Positions 8,032 to 16,883 are shown, counted from the first letter of the stretch. The stretch: 42,520 nucleotides of DNA from Clostridiales bacterium (GCA_015056175.1 SVGT01000016.1:1-42520), one strand, 5' to 3'. Notes: generated by a model not told the origin, from the sequence alone. A program made the numbers and translations.

Positions 8032-9017
8032 AGCATGCTGCCTCCTTCGCCGTCCGGGTCAACCTTGCGAAGCAAACCAAGGCTGAGAAGAATGAGCACC
8101 ATCATAATGAGGGAGAGCGCGCTGCCAAGGTTCCAGTTATTGGCTGTGAGGAAGGTGCGCTCGATGAGATCGCCAAACATTTCCGTGTTGCCGCCGCCCA
8201 GCATGCGGGGGATAAAGAAGGTGGTGACGGCCGGCATGAACACCATGGTGATGCCGGAAACCACGCCGGGCAGGGACAGGGGGAAGGTGACCTTCCAGAA
8301 GGTGAGCCACTTGTTGGCGCCCAGATCCATGCTGGCCTCGGAGAGCTTGACATCCTGCTTGGCCAGGGCATTGTAAATGGGGAACACCATGAAGGGCACA
8401 AAGTTGTACACCATGCCAAGGAGCACGGCGTTGCTGTTGTACATCAGCTGCACCCGCTCAAAGCCAAGCCACAAGAGCACCTTGTTGATCAGGCCGTTAT
8501 CCTCCAGCAGGCTCATCCAGGCGATGGTGCGCAGGATGAAATTCATCCACATGGGGATGATGAAGAGCACGACCAGCGTGGCGCCCAATTTAAACTTGCG
8601 GTCCGCCATGATGGCGGCGGCAGGATAGCCAAGCAGCAGGCAGATCACCGTGCACAGGAACGCCATCCACAGAGAGTACAGAAGCGTATCCATGTTCACC
8701 GTACCGCGGGCAGAGCCCATCTCGGCAGGATCAAAGCCCATTTCGATGAGCTGCTTGTTCATGGTGTGGTTGCTGTCCCAGAAGGTGACGAAGTTATCGA
8801 AGGTAAACTTGCCGTTTGCATCGGTAAAGGCGTAATAGGCGATCAGGATGACGGGGAGGACGGTGAACACCACCATCCACAGCGTATAGGGGGAGGCAAA
8901 GAGGGAGCGGTTCATGCCCTTGTGCCGGCGGATATAGACGACCACCAGCGCGATAAAGGCAATGAGCGCGGCACCCATCAGCCATGTGCCCCATACGGGC
9001 ATTTTCAGATCCAGCAT
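8028..9017 (-). CDS. potB: Spermidine/putrescine ABC transporter, permease PotB
   Basis: This 329-residue membrane protein is the second permease of the polyamine importer. The usual PotB core begins at SPYTLWMVVFTVLPVILIAY. It is preceded by an extra hydrophobic segment near residues 10-28 and a basic turn (YIRRHKGMNR), giving one more membrane span than the minimal fold. The EAA-type loop reads EASMDLGANKWLTFWKVTFP. ATG 9017 was chosen because AAGGAGGAG (9034-9026), at the end of potA, lies a suitable distance upstream; the frame stays open to 9125 but that part is antisense-like sequence inside potA. Only five bases separate it from the potA stop. Confidence 0.92.
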   Translation of the reverse strand: MLDLKMPVWGTWLMGAALIAFIALVVVYIRRHKGMNRSLFASPYTLWMVVFTVLPVILIAYYAFTDANGKFTFDNFVTFWDSNHTMNKQLIEMGFDPAEMGSARGTVNMDTLLYSLWMAFLCTVICLLLGYPAAAIMADRKFKLGATLVVLFIIPMWMNFILRTIAWMSLLEDNGLINKVLLWLGFERVQLMYNSNAVLLGMVYNFVPFMVFPIYNALAKQDVKLSEASMDLGANKWLTFWKVTFPLSLPGVVSGITMVFMPAVTTFFIPRMLGGGNTEMFGDLIERTFLTANNWNLGSALSLIMMVLILLSLGLLRKVDPDGEGGSML

Positions 9018-9022
9018 GGGCT

Positions 9023-10072
9023 TTACTCCTCCTTCATGGGGTGCATGATGTGGATGTTGAAGGGCACCACATTCAGACCCACGCGGGAGCCCTCGGGCTG
9101 CATGGTGGTGGAGTGCACCTTCCACACGGCGCTGCCGGTATCGATCATCATTTCATAATGGACGCCCTTGAAGAGCACGCTCTTGATGACGCCAGTGACC
9201 TGGCCGATATCCTCGCCCACGATCATCACGTCCTCAGGACGGACCACCACGTCCACCCTGGCGTTTTCGCCAAAGCCGGAGTCCACGCACATAAACTGCT
9301 GGCCGCAGAATTCCACCAGTTCGTCCCGCACCATGGTGCCCTCAAAGATATTGCTTTCGCCGATAAAATTGGCGACGAAGGCGTTCTTGGGTTCGTCATA
9401 AATGGATTTGGGGGTGCCGATCTGTAGGATATGGCCGCCGTGCATGACCACGATGGTATCGGACATGGTGAGGGCCTCTTCCTGATCGTGGGTGACGTAG
9501 ATAAAGGTGATGCCAAGGCGCTGCTGCATGGATTTGAGTTCCAATTGCATTTCCTTGCGAAGCTTTAAGTCCAGCGCGCCCAGGGGCTCGTCAAGGAGCA
9601 GCACTTCCGGTTCGTTGACCAGGGCGCGGGCGATGGCGATACGCTGCTGCTGGCCGCCGGAGAGGCTGTCCACGCTGCGCTTGCCGTAGCCCTTGAGGTT
9701 GACCAGCTCCAGCATTTTATCAACGCGCTTGTTGATCTCCTGCTTGCTCATCTTTTTGATCTTGAGGCCAAAGGCAATATTATCCCGCACGTTAAGATGA
9801 GGGAAAAGGGCATACTTCTGGAATACGGTGTTCACCCTGCGCTTGTAGGGCGGCACGTCGTTGATCTCCTTGCCGTCAAAGATCACTTTGCCCGAATCCG
9901 GCGTTTCAAAGCCGCCGATGATGCGGAGCGTGGTGGTTTTGCCGCAGCCCGAGGGGCCAAGCAGGGTGAGAAACTCGTTTTTGCGGATATAAAGATTGAT
10001 ATTGTCCAGAACGGTATTGCCGTCAAACTCCTTGGAGATGTTTTCCAACGTAATGAGACGCTGCTCTTCCAT
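9023..10072 (-). CDS. potA: Spermidine/putrescine ABC transporter, ATP-binding protein
   Basis: This 349-residue ATPase powers polyamine import. It has Walker A (GPSGCGKTT), the ABC signature (LSGGQQQR), Walker B (VLLLDEP) and the switch His (THDQEEA), followed by a C-terminal TOBE-type regulatory region (residues about 235-345). The frame opens with MRMMEEQ. The last Met (10072) is preferred because the AAGGA at 10085-10081 is then eight bases away, whereas it abuts the first ATG (10081). The gene starts 26 bases after the regulator stop, so regulator and transporter are likely one operon. Confidence 0.94.
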   Translation of the reverse strand: MEEQRLITLENISKEFDGNTVLDNINLYIRKNEFLTLLGPSGCGKTTTLRIIGGFETPDSGKVIFDGKEINDVPPYKRRVNTVFQKYALFPHLNVRDNIAFGLKIKKMSKQEINKRVDKMLELVNLKGYGKRSVDSLSGGQQQRIAIARALVNEPEVLLLDEPLGALDLKLRKEMQLELKSMQQRLGITFIYVTHDQEEALTMSDTIVVMHGGHILQIGTPKSIYDEPKNAFVANFIGESNIFEGTMVRDELVEFCGQQFMCVDSGFGENARVDVVVRPEDVMIVGEDIGQVTGVIKSVLFKGVHYEMMIDTGSAVWKVHSTTMQPEGSRVGLNVVPFNIHIMHPMKEE

Positions 10073-10098
10073 CATCCTCATCCTTCCGTATCAAAAAA

Positions 10099-10641
10099 TC
10101 AGAAATTGGGCGGGTTGCTGACCCAGATAAACGTGGCGGGGCGTTTGCCCGTGTTTTCGATGTAATGGGATGCGCCGGGGTGAATGGAGAAGCTTTCGCC
10201 CGTGCGCACCTTGTGCTGCTTGCCGCCCAAATGAAGCACGATGGTGCCGGAGAGCACATAGCCAAACTCCTCGCCTTCGTGGGGCGGAATTTCCTGGGTC
10301 TGGCCGTCTGCATCCAGATGCACCAGGATGGGTTCCATGCTGTTTTTCTGGGCGCTGGGGATCAGCCAGGTGATGGAGCCGCGGAGAATTTCTTCATCCT
10401 CCTTGACGAACATATCGCTTTCGGAGAAAACGATCTTTTCATCGTGACGGTCGGAGAAGAATTCCCTCAGATTGCTGCCAAGGCACTCCAGCATATCCGT
10501 GAGCGTTGCGATGGAGGGGGAGGCAAGATCACGCTCCACCTGTGAAATGAAGCCCTTGCTCAGCTCGCACCGGTCGGCCATTTCTTCCTGAGTCAGGTTC
10601 CTTTGCAAGCGCAATTGACGCAGCTTTTCGCCAATATCCAT
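10099..10641 (-). CDS. XRE-family regulator with C-terminal cupin (PuuR-like)
   Basis: This 180-residue protein has a helix-turn-helix in residues 6-60 (LRQLRLQRNLTQEEMADR, LSKGFISQVERD). A small-molecule-binding cupin barrel follows near 105-178 (PPHEGEEFGYVLSGTIVLHLGG, HPGASHYIENTG). This architecture is that of PuuR and relatives, whose cupin senses a metabolite. As the first gene of the polyamine operon it is probably a polyamine-responsive repressor; the ligand is inferred from context. Its own promoter carries two near-identical dyads, suggesting autoregulation. AAAGGAG lies upstream of ATG 10641, somewhat further away than usual. Confidence 0.9.
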   Translation of the reverse strand: MDIGEKLRQLRLQRNLTQEEMADRCELSKGFISQVERDLASPSIATLTDMLECLGSNLREFFSDRHDEKIVFSESDMFVKEDEEILRGSITWLIPSAQKNSMEPILVHLDADGQTQEIPPHEGEEFGYVLSGTIVLHLGGKQHKVRTGESFSIHPGASHYIENTGKRPATFIWVSNPPNF

Positions 10642-10666
10642 GCACCTTTCACGCTCCTTTGCCCGG

Positions 10667-10683
10667 GTTTAACAAAACTAAAC
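10667..10683. promoter_or_regulatory. Operator 1 of the polyamine operon (17-base dyad)
   Basis: GTTTAACAAAACTAAAC is an inverted repeat GTTTA-N7-TAAAC, in the leader between the regulator promoter and its start codon. It is nearly identical to the dyad at 10702-10718 and centred 35 bases from it. Probable binding site of the XRE-cupin protein; the assignment is inferred. Confidence 0.7.
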
Positions 10684-10701
10684 TTTCATTCGCACTTCGG
10701 C

Positions 10702-10718
10702 GTTTAGAAAAACTAAAC
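10702..10718. promoter_or_regulatory. Operator 2 of the polyamine operon (17-base dyad)
   Basis: GTTTAGAAAAACTAAAC is a perfect GTTTAG-N5-CTAAAC inverted repeat about ten bases downstream of the expected transcription start. A further half-site, TTAAAC (10735-10740), overlaps the -10 region. Confidence 0.75.
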
Positions 10719-10733
10719 ACAAAAGCAAGAAAC

Positions 10734-10762
10734 ATTAAACCATAACAGGGGGCCCATGTCAA
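10734..10762 (-). promoter_or_regulatory. Sigma-A promoter of the regulator-potABCD operon
   Basis: On the minus strand, TTGACA (10762-10757), a 17-base spacer and TTTAAT (10739-10734). The start codon lies about 95 bases downstream, with two operator dyads between. The interval 10763-10881 toward the divergent ctsR promoter holds A- and T-rich sequence without a recognisable gene. Confidence 0.85.
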
Positions 10763-10881
10763 TATGCAAACGCATTTTACGGCAAAAAAACCGGTATTTT
10801 TTTTCGCTTTTTGGCGCTTGAAAAGGGGGAGAGGCAATAGTCTGTCATAAATTGAAGGTTTTGTAAAGAAAAAGGAGGCTA

Positions 10882-10910
10882 TTGCGCAGCGGCTGTTCCT
10901 GTGTTATACT
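10882..10910 (+). promoter_or_regulatory. Sigma-A promoter of the ctsR-mcsA-mcsB-clpC operon
   Basis: TTGCGC (10882-10887), a 17-base spacer and TATACT (10905-10910). The CtsR box begins eight bases after the -10. Confidence 0.85.
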
Positions 10911-10917
10911 GCATGTA

Positions 10918-10934
10918 GGTCAAAGTTAGTCAGA
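10918..10934 (+). promoter_or_regulatory. CtsR operator
   Basis: GGTCAAA-GTT-AGTCAGA fits the known CtsR box, a direct repeat of (A/G)GTCAAA with a three-base spacer, with one mismatch in the second heptad. It covers the predicted transcription start, so CtsR would autorepress the operon and be relieved by heat or protein-folding stress. Confidence 0.88.
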
Positions 10935-10956
10935 CTTATCAAGAAGGAGGAATTAC

Positions 10957-11427
10957 GTGCGACTGAGCGATACCATCGAAGCGTTTATCAAGGAAATGCT
11001 TCGGGAAGAGGAACAAAGCTGCGAGCTGAAGCGCAACGAGCTGGCCCAGTATTTTCACTGCGCACCCTCCCAGATCAATTATGTTCTGTCCACCCGCTTT
11101 ACTCCGGATCACGGCTATGTGATCACCAGCCAGCGGGGCGGGGGCGGCTGCATCCGCATTGTGCGCATCCGCGAAACGGCGCGAGACCATCTGGCATATC
11201 TTGTCAACGAGCGCATCGGCGAAAGCATTGATGAGCAAAGCGCCCAGATTTTGTGCACGCAGCTGGCGGAAAACGGCATTGTGCCCAAGGATGAAGCGCT
11301 GGTCATGCGGGCTGCGGTATCCCGCCAGGCGCTGGGGCTGCCTGTGCCGGAGGAGATCAAAAACATGATGCGCAGCAGGATATTAAAAAGCATGCTCACC
11401 GTGATTGCCCAGCGCAAGCAGGAGTAA
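10957..11427 (+). CDS. ctsR: Class III stress repressor CtsR
   Basis: This 156-residue dimeric repressor controls clp genes. Residues 1-70 form a winged helix with the conserved glycine-rich wing, SQRGGGGCIRI, which acts as the heat sensor in studied CtsR proteins. The C-terminal half (LVMRAAVSRQAL, the final MRSRILKSML helix) is the dimerisation and McsB-sensing domain. The start is GTG 10957 with GAAGGAGG (10943-10950) seven bases away. First gene of the operon, directly behind its own operator. Confidence 0.95.
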   Translation: MRLSDTIEAFIKEMLREEEQSCELKRNELAQYFHCAPSQINYVLSTRFTPDHGYVITSQRGGGGCIRIVRIRETARDHLAYLVNERIGESIDEQSAQILCTQLAENGIVPKDEALVMRAAVSRQALGLPVPEEIKNMMRSRILKSMLTVIAQRKQE

Positions 11428-11483
11428 TGCCGCGCAGGGCGGGTATGATCCATATCAAGACGTAATGATTTTGGAGGCATTTG

Positions 11484-11999
11484 ATGCTTTGTGAAGAATG
11501 TAATCTGCGCCCGGCGGAGGTGACGGTGACCACCGTCATCGGCGGGGAAAAAACGGTACGCCATCTGTGCCGTGTATGTATGAAGAAATATCAGAACGGG
11601 GATATGGCCCAGCTGATGGCGGCCATCCTTTCGTCCATGACCAGAAAGAGCGAGGACGGGGACATGGCCTGCCCGGATTGCGGCATGACCCTTTCCCAGT
11701 TCCGCAAAACAGGCGTGCTGGGCTGCGCCAGGTGCTATCAGGCGTTCAAGGAGGAATTAAAGCCGCTGTTTGCCCGCATCCAGGGCAGGGCGCAGCACGC
11801 AGGACGCCGTCCCCCCACCAGCCCCGAGGAACTGGAGCGCATCCGCAAAATGGAAGAGGTGCGCAAAAAGATGGAGGACGCCGTTGCGGCCGAGGAATTT
11901 GAAATGGCCGCAAAATACCGCGACGAACTGAAGGCGCTGCAGAACGGGAAACCGCAGGCGGCAGCACAGATCAAGGAGGAAAACAGCGATGCCCAGTGA
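11484..11999 (+). CDS. mcsA: McsA, zinc-binding activator of McsB
   Basis: This 171-residue protein activates the arginine kinase McsB. Four CXXC pairs are visible (CEEC near 3-6, CRVC near 31-34, CPDC near 57-60, CARC near 75-78), enough for two zinc sites. The C-terminal part has a UVR motif (residues about 110-152, EELERIRKMEEVRKKMEDAV then AAKYRDELKAL), a UvrB-like coiled coil. ATG 11484 was preferred over the TTG immediately before it because GGAGG (11473-11477) is then six bases away. Its end overlaps the mcsB start by 11 bases. Confidence 0.94.
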   Translation: MLCEECNLRPAEVTVTTVIGGEKTVRHLCRVCMKKYQNGDMAQLMAAILSSMTRKSEDGDMACPDCGMTLSQFRKTGVLGCARCYQAFKEELKPLFARIQGRAQHAGRRPPTSPEELERIRKMEEVRKKMEDAVAAEEFEMAAKYRDELKALQNGKPQAAAQIKEENSDAQ

Positions 12000-12987
12000 A
12001 CATCCCATCGTACTTTACTCCCGGGTACGCCTGGCCAGGAATTTCAGCGACGTGCCCTTCCGCAGCCGCATGACCCATCGGCATGCAGACGAGTGCATCG
12101 AAAGGGTTTTGCAGGTGCTGCGGGACGAGAAGGACGTGTACCATTATTTTCCCATGCGCGGCATCCGGGAAACCCAGCGGCAGAAAATGGTGGAGGCACA
12201 TCTCATCAGCCCGGATCTTTTTAAGGCAGACGACCGGGGCGCCGCACTTGTCAGGGATGATGAAAAAGTGGTATTGATGGTCAATGAAGAGGATCATCTG
12301 CGCATCCAGGGCTTTGTGACGGGGCTGGATCTGCCCGCCGCCGCCCAGGCCGCATACGAAGCGGAGGATGCATTGGAGCGCAAACTGTCCTTTGCCTTTG
12401 ACGAAACCTGGGGTTACCTGACCGCCTGTCCCACCAACACCGGAACGGGCATGCGGGCAAGCGTGATGCTGCATTTGCCCATGCTGACGCTGCTCAAGCA
12501 AATGGGCAAGGTGACCCAGCTTGCCGCCAAGCTTGGCCTGACCATCCGCGGCATGTACGGAGAAGGCAGCGAAGCGCTGGGGCATGTATATCAGCTAAGC
12601 AACCAGGTGACCCTTGGCAGGACGGAAAACGAACTGGTGGAGGCGGTGACCGCCGTTGCCACCCAGATCGAAGAAATGGAAAAGAACTGCCGGGAAAAGG
12701 CCTGCGAAAAGGATCCCCTCGCCTTTGAGGATCAACTGGAGCGGTCCATGGGGCTCATGTGCTTTGCCCGCAAAATGAGCATCAAGGAATTTTTTGTGCA
12801 CTGGAGCAATCTGCGCATCGCATCCGCCATGGGTAAAAACAGCGTGCCGCTTTCTGTGTGCGATCTGCTGCTCAAGCGGGCGCAGCGCAGCCATATCCTG
12901 TTTGAAAGCGGACGGGAACTGACGGAAAAAGAGATCGACGCGCGCCGCAGCGATATGATCCGCAGCACGCTGAGCATCTACCATTGA
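11989..12987 (+). CDS. mcsB: Protein-arginine kinase McsB
   Basis: This 332-residue phosphagen-kinase-like enzyme phosphorylates arginines on proteins, marking them for ClpC-ClpP and inactivating CtsR. SRVRLARNF opens the nucleotide-binding region. CPTNTGTGMRASVMLHLP holds the active-site Cys147, and GMYGEGSEALGHVYQLSNQ is the conserved catalytic-domain loop. The protein is somewhat shorter than the Bacillus enzyme (about 363). Near the C-terminus, where studied McsB proteins have the RDxxRA allosteric phosphoarginine-binding motif, this one reads E315-I-D-A-R-R-S: the Asp is kept but the first Arg is Ile. GGAGG lies ten bases upstream of the ATG. Confidence 0.93.
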   Translation: MPSEHPIVLYSRVRLARNFSDVPFRSRMTHRHADECIERVLQVLRDEKDVYHYFPMRGIRETQRQKMVEAHLISPDLFKADDRGAALVRDDEKVVLMVNEEDHLRIQGFVTGLDLPAAAQAAYEAEDALERKLSFAFDETWGYLTACPTNTGTGMRASVMLHLPMLTLLKQMGKVTQLAAKLGLTIRGMYGEGSEALGHVYQLSNQVTLGRTENELVEAVTAVATQIEEMEKNCREKACEKDPLAFEDQLERSMGLMCFARKMSIKEFFVHWSNLRIASAMGKNSVPLSVCDLLLKRAQRSHILFESGRELTEKEIDARRSDMIRSTLSIYH

Positions 12988-13002
12988 TTGGAGGAAGGAA
13001 AA

Positions 13003-15450
13003 GTGCCCTTGTTTGGCAAGTTTAACGAAAGCGCCCAGCGGGTGATCACCGCGGCGCAGAAAAGCGCCCTGCAGTTGGGGCAGCATTATATCGGCAGCGA
13101 GCATTTTTTGCTGGGGCTGGTGAAGGAAGCCCATGCGGACGCCCCCGGTCTTCCCGAAACGGTGAACGAAAATACCGTTGCGGACGCCGTGCGCCGCATT
13201 GCCCAGCAGGATGAGAATCAGGAAGGCAAGGCGGATTTTACGCCCCGGGTAAAAAAGATCCTGGAGAGCAGCATTGTCAAATCCCAGCAGCTGGGGCATC
13301 CCTATGTGACGGCAAGCCATCTGTGGCTGGCGCTGCTTGCAGAGCGCGAAAGCGTGGCCGTGCGCATTCTGGAAACACTGGGGTGCGACGTAAACGCCGT
13401 GCGCAAGAGCGTGGCGGAAAAAATGGGCAAAAATCAGGAGGCAAACGCCCAGGGGAATGAAAGCGAGGGCGAAAGCTTCCTGGCCAAATACGGCCGCGAT
13501 CTGAACAAGGCGGCGGAGGATGGGGAACTGGATCCCGTTATCGGCCGCAAGGACGAGATCGAGCGCATTGTGCAGATCCTTTCCCGCAGAACGAAAAACA
13601 ACCCGGTGCTCATCGGCGAGCCGGGCGTTGGTAAATCCGCTGTGGCGGAGGGGCTGGCGCAGCGCATCGTGGCAGGGCAGGTACCCGAAACCCTCAGCGG
13701 CAAAAAGCTGTGGTCGCTGGACATGGGCAGCATGGTGGCGGGCAGCAAATACAGGGGCGAATTTGAAGAGCGCCTGAAGAACACACTGGATGAAGTGCGC
13801 AGGAAGAAGGACGTGATCCTCTTTATCGATGAACTGCAGAACATCATTGGCGCGGGCAAGGCAGAGGGCAGCATGGACGCCGCCAATATTTTGAAGCCTG
13901 CCCTTGCAAGAGGCGAAATTCAGTGCGTGGGCGCAACGACCCTGGACGAATACCGCAAGCACATCGAAAAGGATGCGGCGCTGGCAAGGCGCTTTCAGCC
14001 GGTGACGGTCAGCGAGCCCAGCGAGGAAGAGACAGTGGCCATCATGAAGGGGCTCCGGGACAAGTACGAAGCCCATCACCGCGTGCGCATTACTGATGAG
14101 GCGCTGTGCGCCGCCGTGCGGCTTTCCAACCGCTATATTCCCGACCGCTTCCAGCCGGACAAGGCCATCGACCTGATGGACGAAGCGGCCTCCCGCGTGC
14201 GCATCCAGAGCTATACCGCGCCGCCGGACGTCAAGCAGCAGGAAAAGCAGCTGGAAAAGGTGCGCAGGGAAAAGCAGGAGGCCATCGACCGCCAGGATTA
14301 TGAAAAGGCGGCTTCGCTCCGGGATCAGGAGCATCATCTGCGCGGTCTGATTGACGAAAAGCGCCAGGCCTGGGAGGAAAAGAAGGCGTCCGCCAAGGAT
14401 ACGGTGGGCGAGGACGAGATCGCCCAGGTGGTGGCGGGCTGGACGGGCATCCCGGTGAAAAAGATGACCGAGAGCGAAAGCAGCCGGCTGCTCAAGTTGG
14501 AGGAAACGCTGCATCAGCGCGTGGTGGGGCAGGAGGAGGCGGTATCCGCCGTCAGCCGTGCCATCCGCCGCGCAAGGGCGGGTCTGCAGGACCCCAAGCG
14601 GCCCATCGGCAGTTTTATTTTCCTGGGCCCCACGGGCGTTGGCAAAACCGAACTGTGCCGGGCGCTTGGCGAAGCCATGTTCGGCGATGAAAACGCCGTG
14701 ATCCGTCTGGATATGTCGGAATATATGGAAAAGCACACCGTCAGCCGCATGGTGGGTTCGCCTCCCGGCTACGTAGGCTTTGAAGAGGGCGGTCAGCTGA
14801 CCGAGGCAGTGCGCCGCAAGCCCTACAGTGTGGTGCTCTTTGACGAGATCGAAAAGGCGCATCCTGACGTATTCAACATGCTGCTGCAGATCCTGGAGGA
14901 CGGCAGGCTGACCGATTCCATGGGCCGTACGGTGAACTTCCGCAACTGCGTGATCGTCATGACCTCAAATGCGGGCGCACAGACCATCGGCCGCAGCGTG
15001 GGCTTTGGCGGCGGCAGCCAGATGCTGGATCATGAACGGATGCGCGAACGCATCATGACCGAGATCAAGAATGTGTTCCGTCCCGAATTCCTCAATCGCG
15101 TGGACGAGATCATCGTGTTCCACAAGCTGCGGGAGGAGGATATCCTGTCCATTTCCCATCTCATGCTCTCCCAGGTGGCCAGGCGTCTTGCGGAAAGGGA
15201 CGTGCATCTGGTATACGAAGAAAATGTGGTGGAGCATCTCTCCCGCGAAGGGTACGACGAGCAGTTGGGCGCAAGGCCTCTTCGCCGTGTGATCCAGAGA
15301 ACGGTGGAGGATGCGCTCAGCGAGCAATTGCTGATGGGCAAGATCGCCCTGGGCGATACGGTGCGCATAACGCTTGAGGACGGCAAGCTTTGCTATACGC
15401 CCGTCAAAGAGGAAGAAAAAGTATTTGACGGAATCGTGCAGAAAGCTTGA
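13003..15450 (+). CDS. clpC: ATP-dependent Clp protease ATPase subunit ClpC
   Basis: This 815-residue AAA+ unfoldase feeds substrates to ClpP. The double Clp-N domain (residues 1-140, [12 protein letters not shown]) binds adaptors and phosphoarginine. Two ATPase domains follow: Walker A GEPGVGKS near 205 and GPTGVGKT near 542. Between them is the ClpC-specific middle region with a UVR-like coiled coil (about 410-465, [18 protein letters not shown]). SVGFGGG near 665 contains the VGF tripeptide expected to dock on ClpP. GTG 13003 is taken as the start because GGAGGAAGG lies eight bases before it and the mature sequence MPLFGKF aligns with ClpC proteins; the upstream TTG at 12988 sits on that ribosome site. 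clpP itself is not in the window. Confidence 0.96.
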   Translation: MPLFGKFNESAQRVITAAQKSALQLGQHYIGSEHFLLGLVKEAHADAPGLPETVNENTVADAVRRIAQQDENQEGKADFTPRVKKILESSIVKSQQLGHPYVTASHLWLALLAERESVAVRILETLGCDVNAVRKSVAEKMGKNQEANAQGNESEGESFLAKYGRDLNKAAEDGELDPVIGRKDEIERIVQILSRRTKNNPVLIGEPGVGKSAVAEGLAQRIVAGQVPETLSGKKLWSLDMGSMVAGSKYRGEFEERLKNTLDEVRRKKDVILFIDELQNIIGAGKAEGSMDAANILKPALARGEIQCVGATTLDEYRKHIEKDAALARRFQPVTVSEPSEEETVAIMKGLRDKYEAHHRVRITDEALCAAVRLSNRYIPDRFQPDKAIDLMDEAASRVRIQSYTAPPDVKQQEKQLEKVRREKQEAIDRQDYEKAASLRDQEHHLRGLIDEKRQAWEEKKASAKDTVGEDEIAQVVAGWTGIPVKKMTESESSRLLKLEETLHQRVVGQEEAVSAVSRAIRRARAGLQDPKRPIGSFIFLGPTGVGKTELCRALGEAMFGDENAVIRLDMSEYMEKHTVSRMVGSPPGYVGFEEGGQLTEAVRRKPYSVVLFDEIEKAHPDVFNMLLQILEDGRLTDSMGRTVNFRNCVIVMTSNAGAQTIGRSVGFGGGSQMLDHERMRERIMTEIKNVFRPEFLNRVDEIIVFHKLREEDILSISHLMLSQVARRLAERDVHLVYEENVVEHLSREGYDEQLGARPLRRVIQRTVEDALSEQLLMGKIALGDTVRITLEDGKLCYTPVKEEEKVFDGIVQKA

Positions 15451-15475
15451 CAAGCGCGTGCTTTGGCACTATAAT
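15447..15475 (+). promoter_or_regulatory. Perfect-consensus sigma-A promoter of metK, overlapping the clpC stop codon
   Basis: TTGACA (15447-15452), exactly 17 bases, TATAAT (15470-15475). The TGA of clpC (15448-15450) is part of the -35 hexamer. The transcript should start about 12 bases before the riboswitch. Confidence 0.92.
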
Positions 15476-15493
15476 ATCACCCGCAACTGAATA

Positions 15494-15593
15494 CCTTATC
15501 AAGAGCGGCGGAGGGACTGGCCCGATGATGCCCGGCAACCGGCGGCGACGCTTGGTGCCAATTCCAGCAGCGCGAAAGCGCTGGCAGATAAGG
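15494..15593 (+). ncRNA. SAM-I riboswitch (S-box) aptamer upstream of metK
   Basis: The P1 stem is CCTTATC (15494-15500) with GATAAGG (15587-15593). Inside are the S-box core elements in order: AAGAGCGGCGGAGGGACTGG, CCCGATGATGCCCGGCAACC, GGTGCCAATTCCAGCAG. The aptamer binds S-adenosylmethionine and lowers expression of the synthetase. CAGATAAGGCG (15585-15595) can instead pair with CGCCTGTCTG (15617-15626), giving an antiterminator that excludes both P1 and the terminator. Confidence 0.96.
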
Positions 15594-15615
15594 CGCGTAA
15601 ACACAAGCTACAAGT

Positions 15616-15644
15616 CCGCCTGTCTGTGTACAGGCGGCTTTTTT
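15616..15644 (+). terminator. Riboswitch-controlled terminator before metK
   Basis: CCGCCTGT (15616-15623), six-base loop, ACAGGCGG (15630-15637), then C and six T. This is the expression platform of the SAM-I riboswitch, formed when SAM is bound. There is no other terminator between clpC and metK. Confidence 0.94.
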
Positions 15645-15707
15645 CTGTCAAAAAACATCACGCGTAAGGTATTTGGAAATACAGAATCCCAGAAGGAGAA
15701 ATGGAAC

Positions 15708-16883
15708 ATGAGAAAGCTGTTTACTTCCGAATCCGTCACCGAAGGGCATCCGGACAAGATCTGCGACCAGATTTCCGACGCCGTGCTGGACGCTATCCTG
15801 GAAAAGGATCCCGCCGCCCGTGTGGCCTGCGAGACCTGCGCCACCACAGGCCTTGTGATGGTGATGGGCGAGATCACCACCAATACCTACGTATCCATCG
15901 CGGACGTTGCACGTCAGGTGGTGGTGGATATCGGCTACGACCGCGCCAAGAAGGGCTTTGACGGCTATTCCTGCGCCGTGCTCACCACCATCCATGAGCA
16001 GAGCCCGGATATTGCCATGGGCGTGGATGCCGCGCTGGAGACCCGCGACGAAAACAAGGGCGATACCGGCGCAGGCGACCAGGGCATGATGTTTGGCTTT
16101 GCCTGTGACGAGACCCCCGAAATGATGCCCATGCCCATCGCACTGGCGCACCGCATCACCAGGAAAATGGCTGAGGTTCGCAAAAACGGCACCTGCCCCT
16201 GGATGCGTCCCGACGGCAAGGCTCAGGTCACCGTGGCCTATGAGGGCAACACCCCCGTGGCGGTGGACGCCGTGGTGCTTTCCACCCAGCATGACGACAA
16301 TGTGACCCATGAAGAGATCGAAAAGCAGATGATCGAACTGGTGATTAAGGACGTGATCCCTGCAGAACTTCTGCACGAGGATACCAAGTTCTTCATCAAT
16401 CCCACCGGCCGCTTTGTGCTGGGCGGCCCTGCGGGCGATACCGGCCTGACCGGACGCAAGATCATCGTGGATACCTATGGCGGCTATGCGCCCCACGGCG
16501 GCGGCGCCTTCTCCGGCAAGGATCCCACCAAGGTGGACAGGAGTGCGGCTTATGCTGCCCGCCACGCCGCCAAGAACATTGTGGCAGCCGGCCTTGCCTC
16601 CCAGTGCGAGGTGGCGCTGGCGTACGCCATCGGCGTTGCAAAGCCCGTGTCTTTCATGGTGGATACCCGCGGCACCGGCAAGATCGCCGATGAAAAGATC
16701 GCCGCCATCATCGAAAAGGTGTTTGACATGCGTCCCGACGCCATCATCAAGCGTCTGGATCTGCGCCGTCCCATCTACCGCCAGACCGCTGCCTACGGCC
16801 ATTTCGGCCGTCTGGACGTGGATCTGCCCTGGGAACATCTGGACTATGTGGATGAGATCCGCCGCCTGGCTGACAGCATCTGA
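15708..16883 (+). CDS. metK: S-adenosylmethionine synthetase
   Basis: This 391-residue cytoplasmic enzyme makes SAM from methionine and ATP. Its signatures are [16 protein letters not shown] near 14-29, the pyrophosphate loop region [20 protein letters not shown], and [20 protein letters not shown]. Length is normal for the family. ATG 15708 has AGAAGGAG ten bases upstream; the frame is open back into clpC and the riboswitch, but that part is untranslated leader. Regulated by the SAM-I riboswitch directly upstream. Confidence 0.97.
   Translation: MRKLFTSESVTEGHPDKICDQISDAVLDAILEKDPAARVACETCATTGLVMVMGEITTNTYVSIADVARQVVVDIGYDRAKKGFDGYSCAVLTTIHEQSPDIAMGVDAALETRDENKGDTGAGDQGMMFGFACDETPEMMPMPIALAHRITRKMAEVRKNGTCPWMRPDGKAQVTVAYEGNTPVAVDAVVLSTQHDDNVTHEEIEKQMIELVIKDVIPAELLHEDTKFFINPTGRFVLGGPAGDTGLTGRKIIVDTYGGYAPHGGGAFSGKDPTKVDRSAAYAARHAAKNIVAAGLASQCEVALAYAIGVAKPVSFMVDTRGTGKIADEKIAAIIEKVFDMRPDAIIKRLDLRRPIYRQTAAYGHFGRLDVDLPWEHLDYVDEIRRLADSI

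Noticed and set aside
10649-10837. Short minus-strand frame upstream of the XRE-cupin gene
   Set aside because: It spans the operon promoter and both operator dyads, so it is regulatory DNA rather than coding.
10871-10890. A strong Shine-Dalgarno-like AAAGGAGG upstream of the ctsR promoter
   Set aside because: No start codon with an open frame of useful length follows, and it lies upstream of the transcription start.
12988-13002. TTG at 12988 as the clpC start
   Set aside because: The codons would lie on the GGAGGAAGG ribosome site; GTG 13003 fits both spacing and the known ClpC N-terminus.
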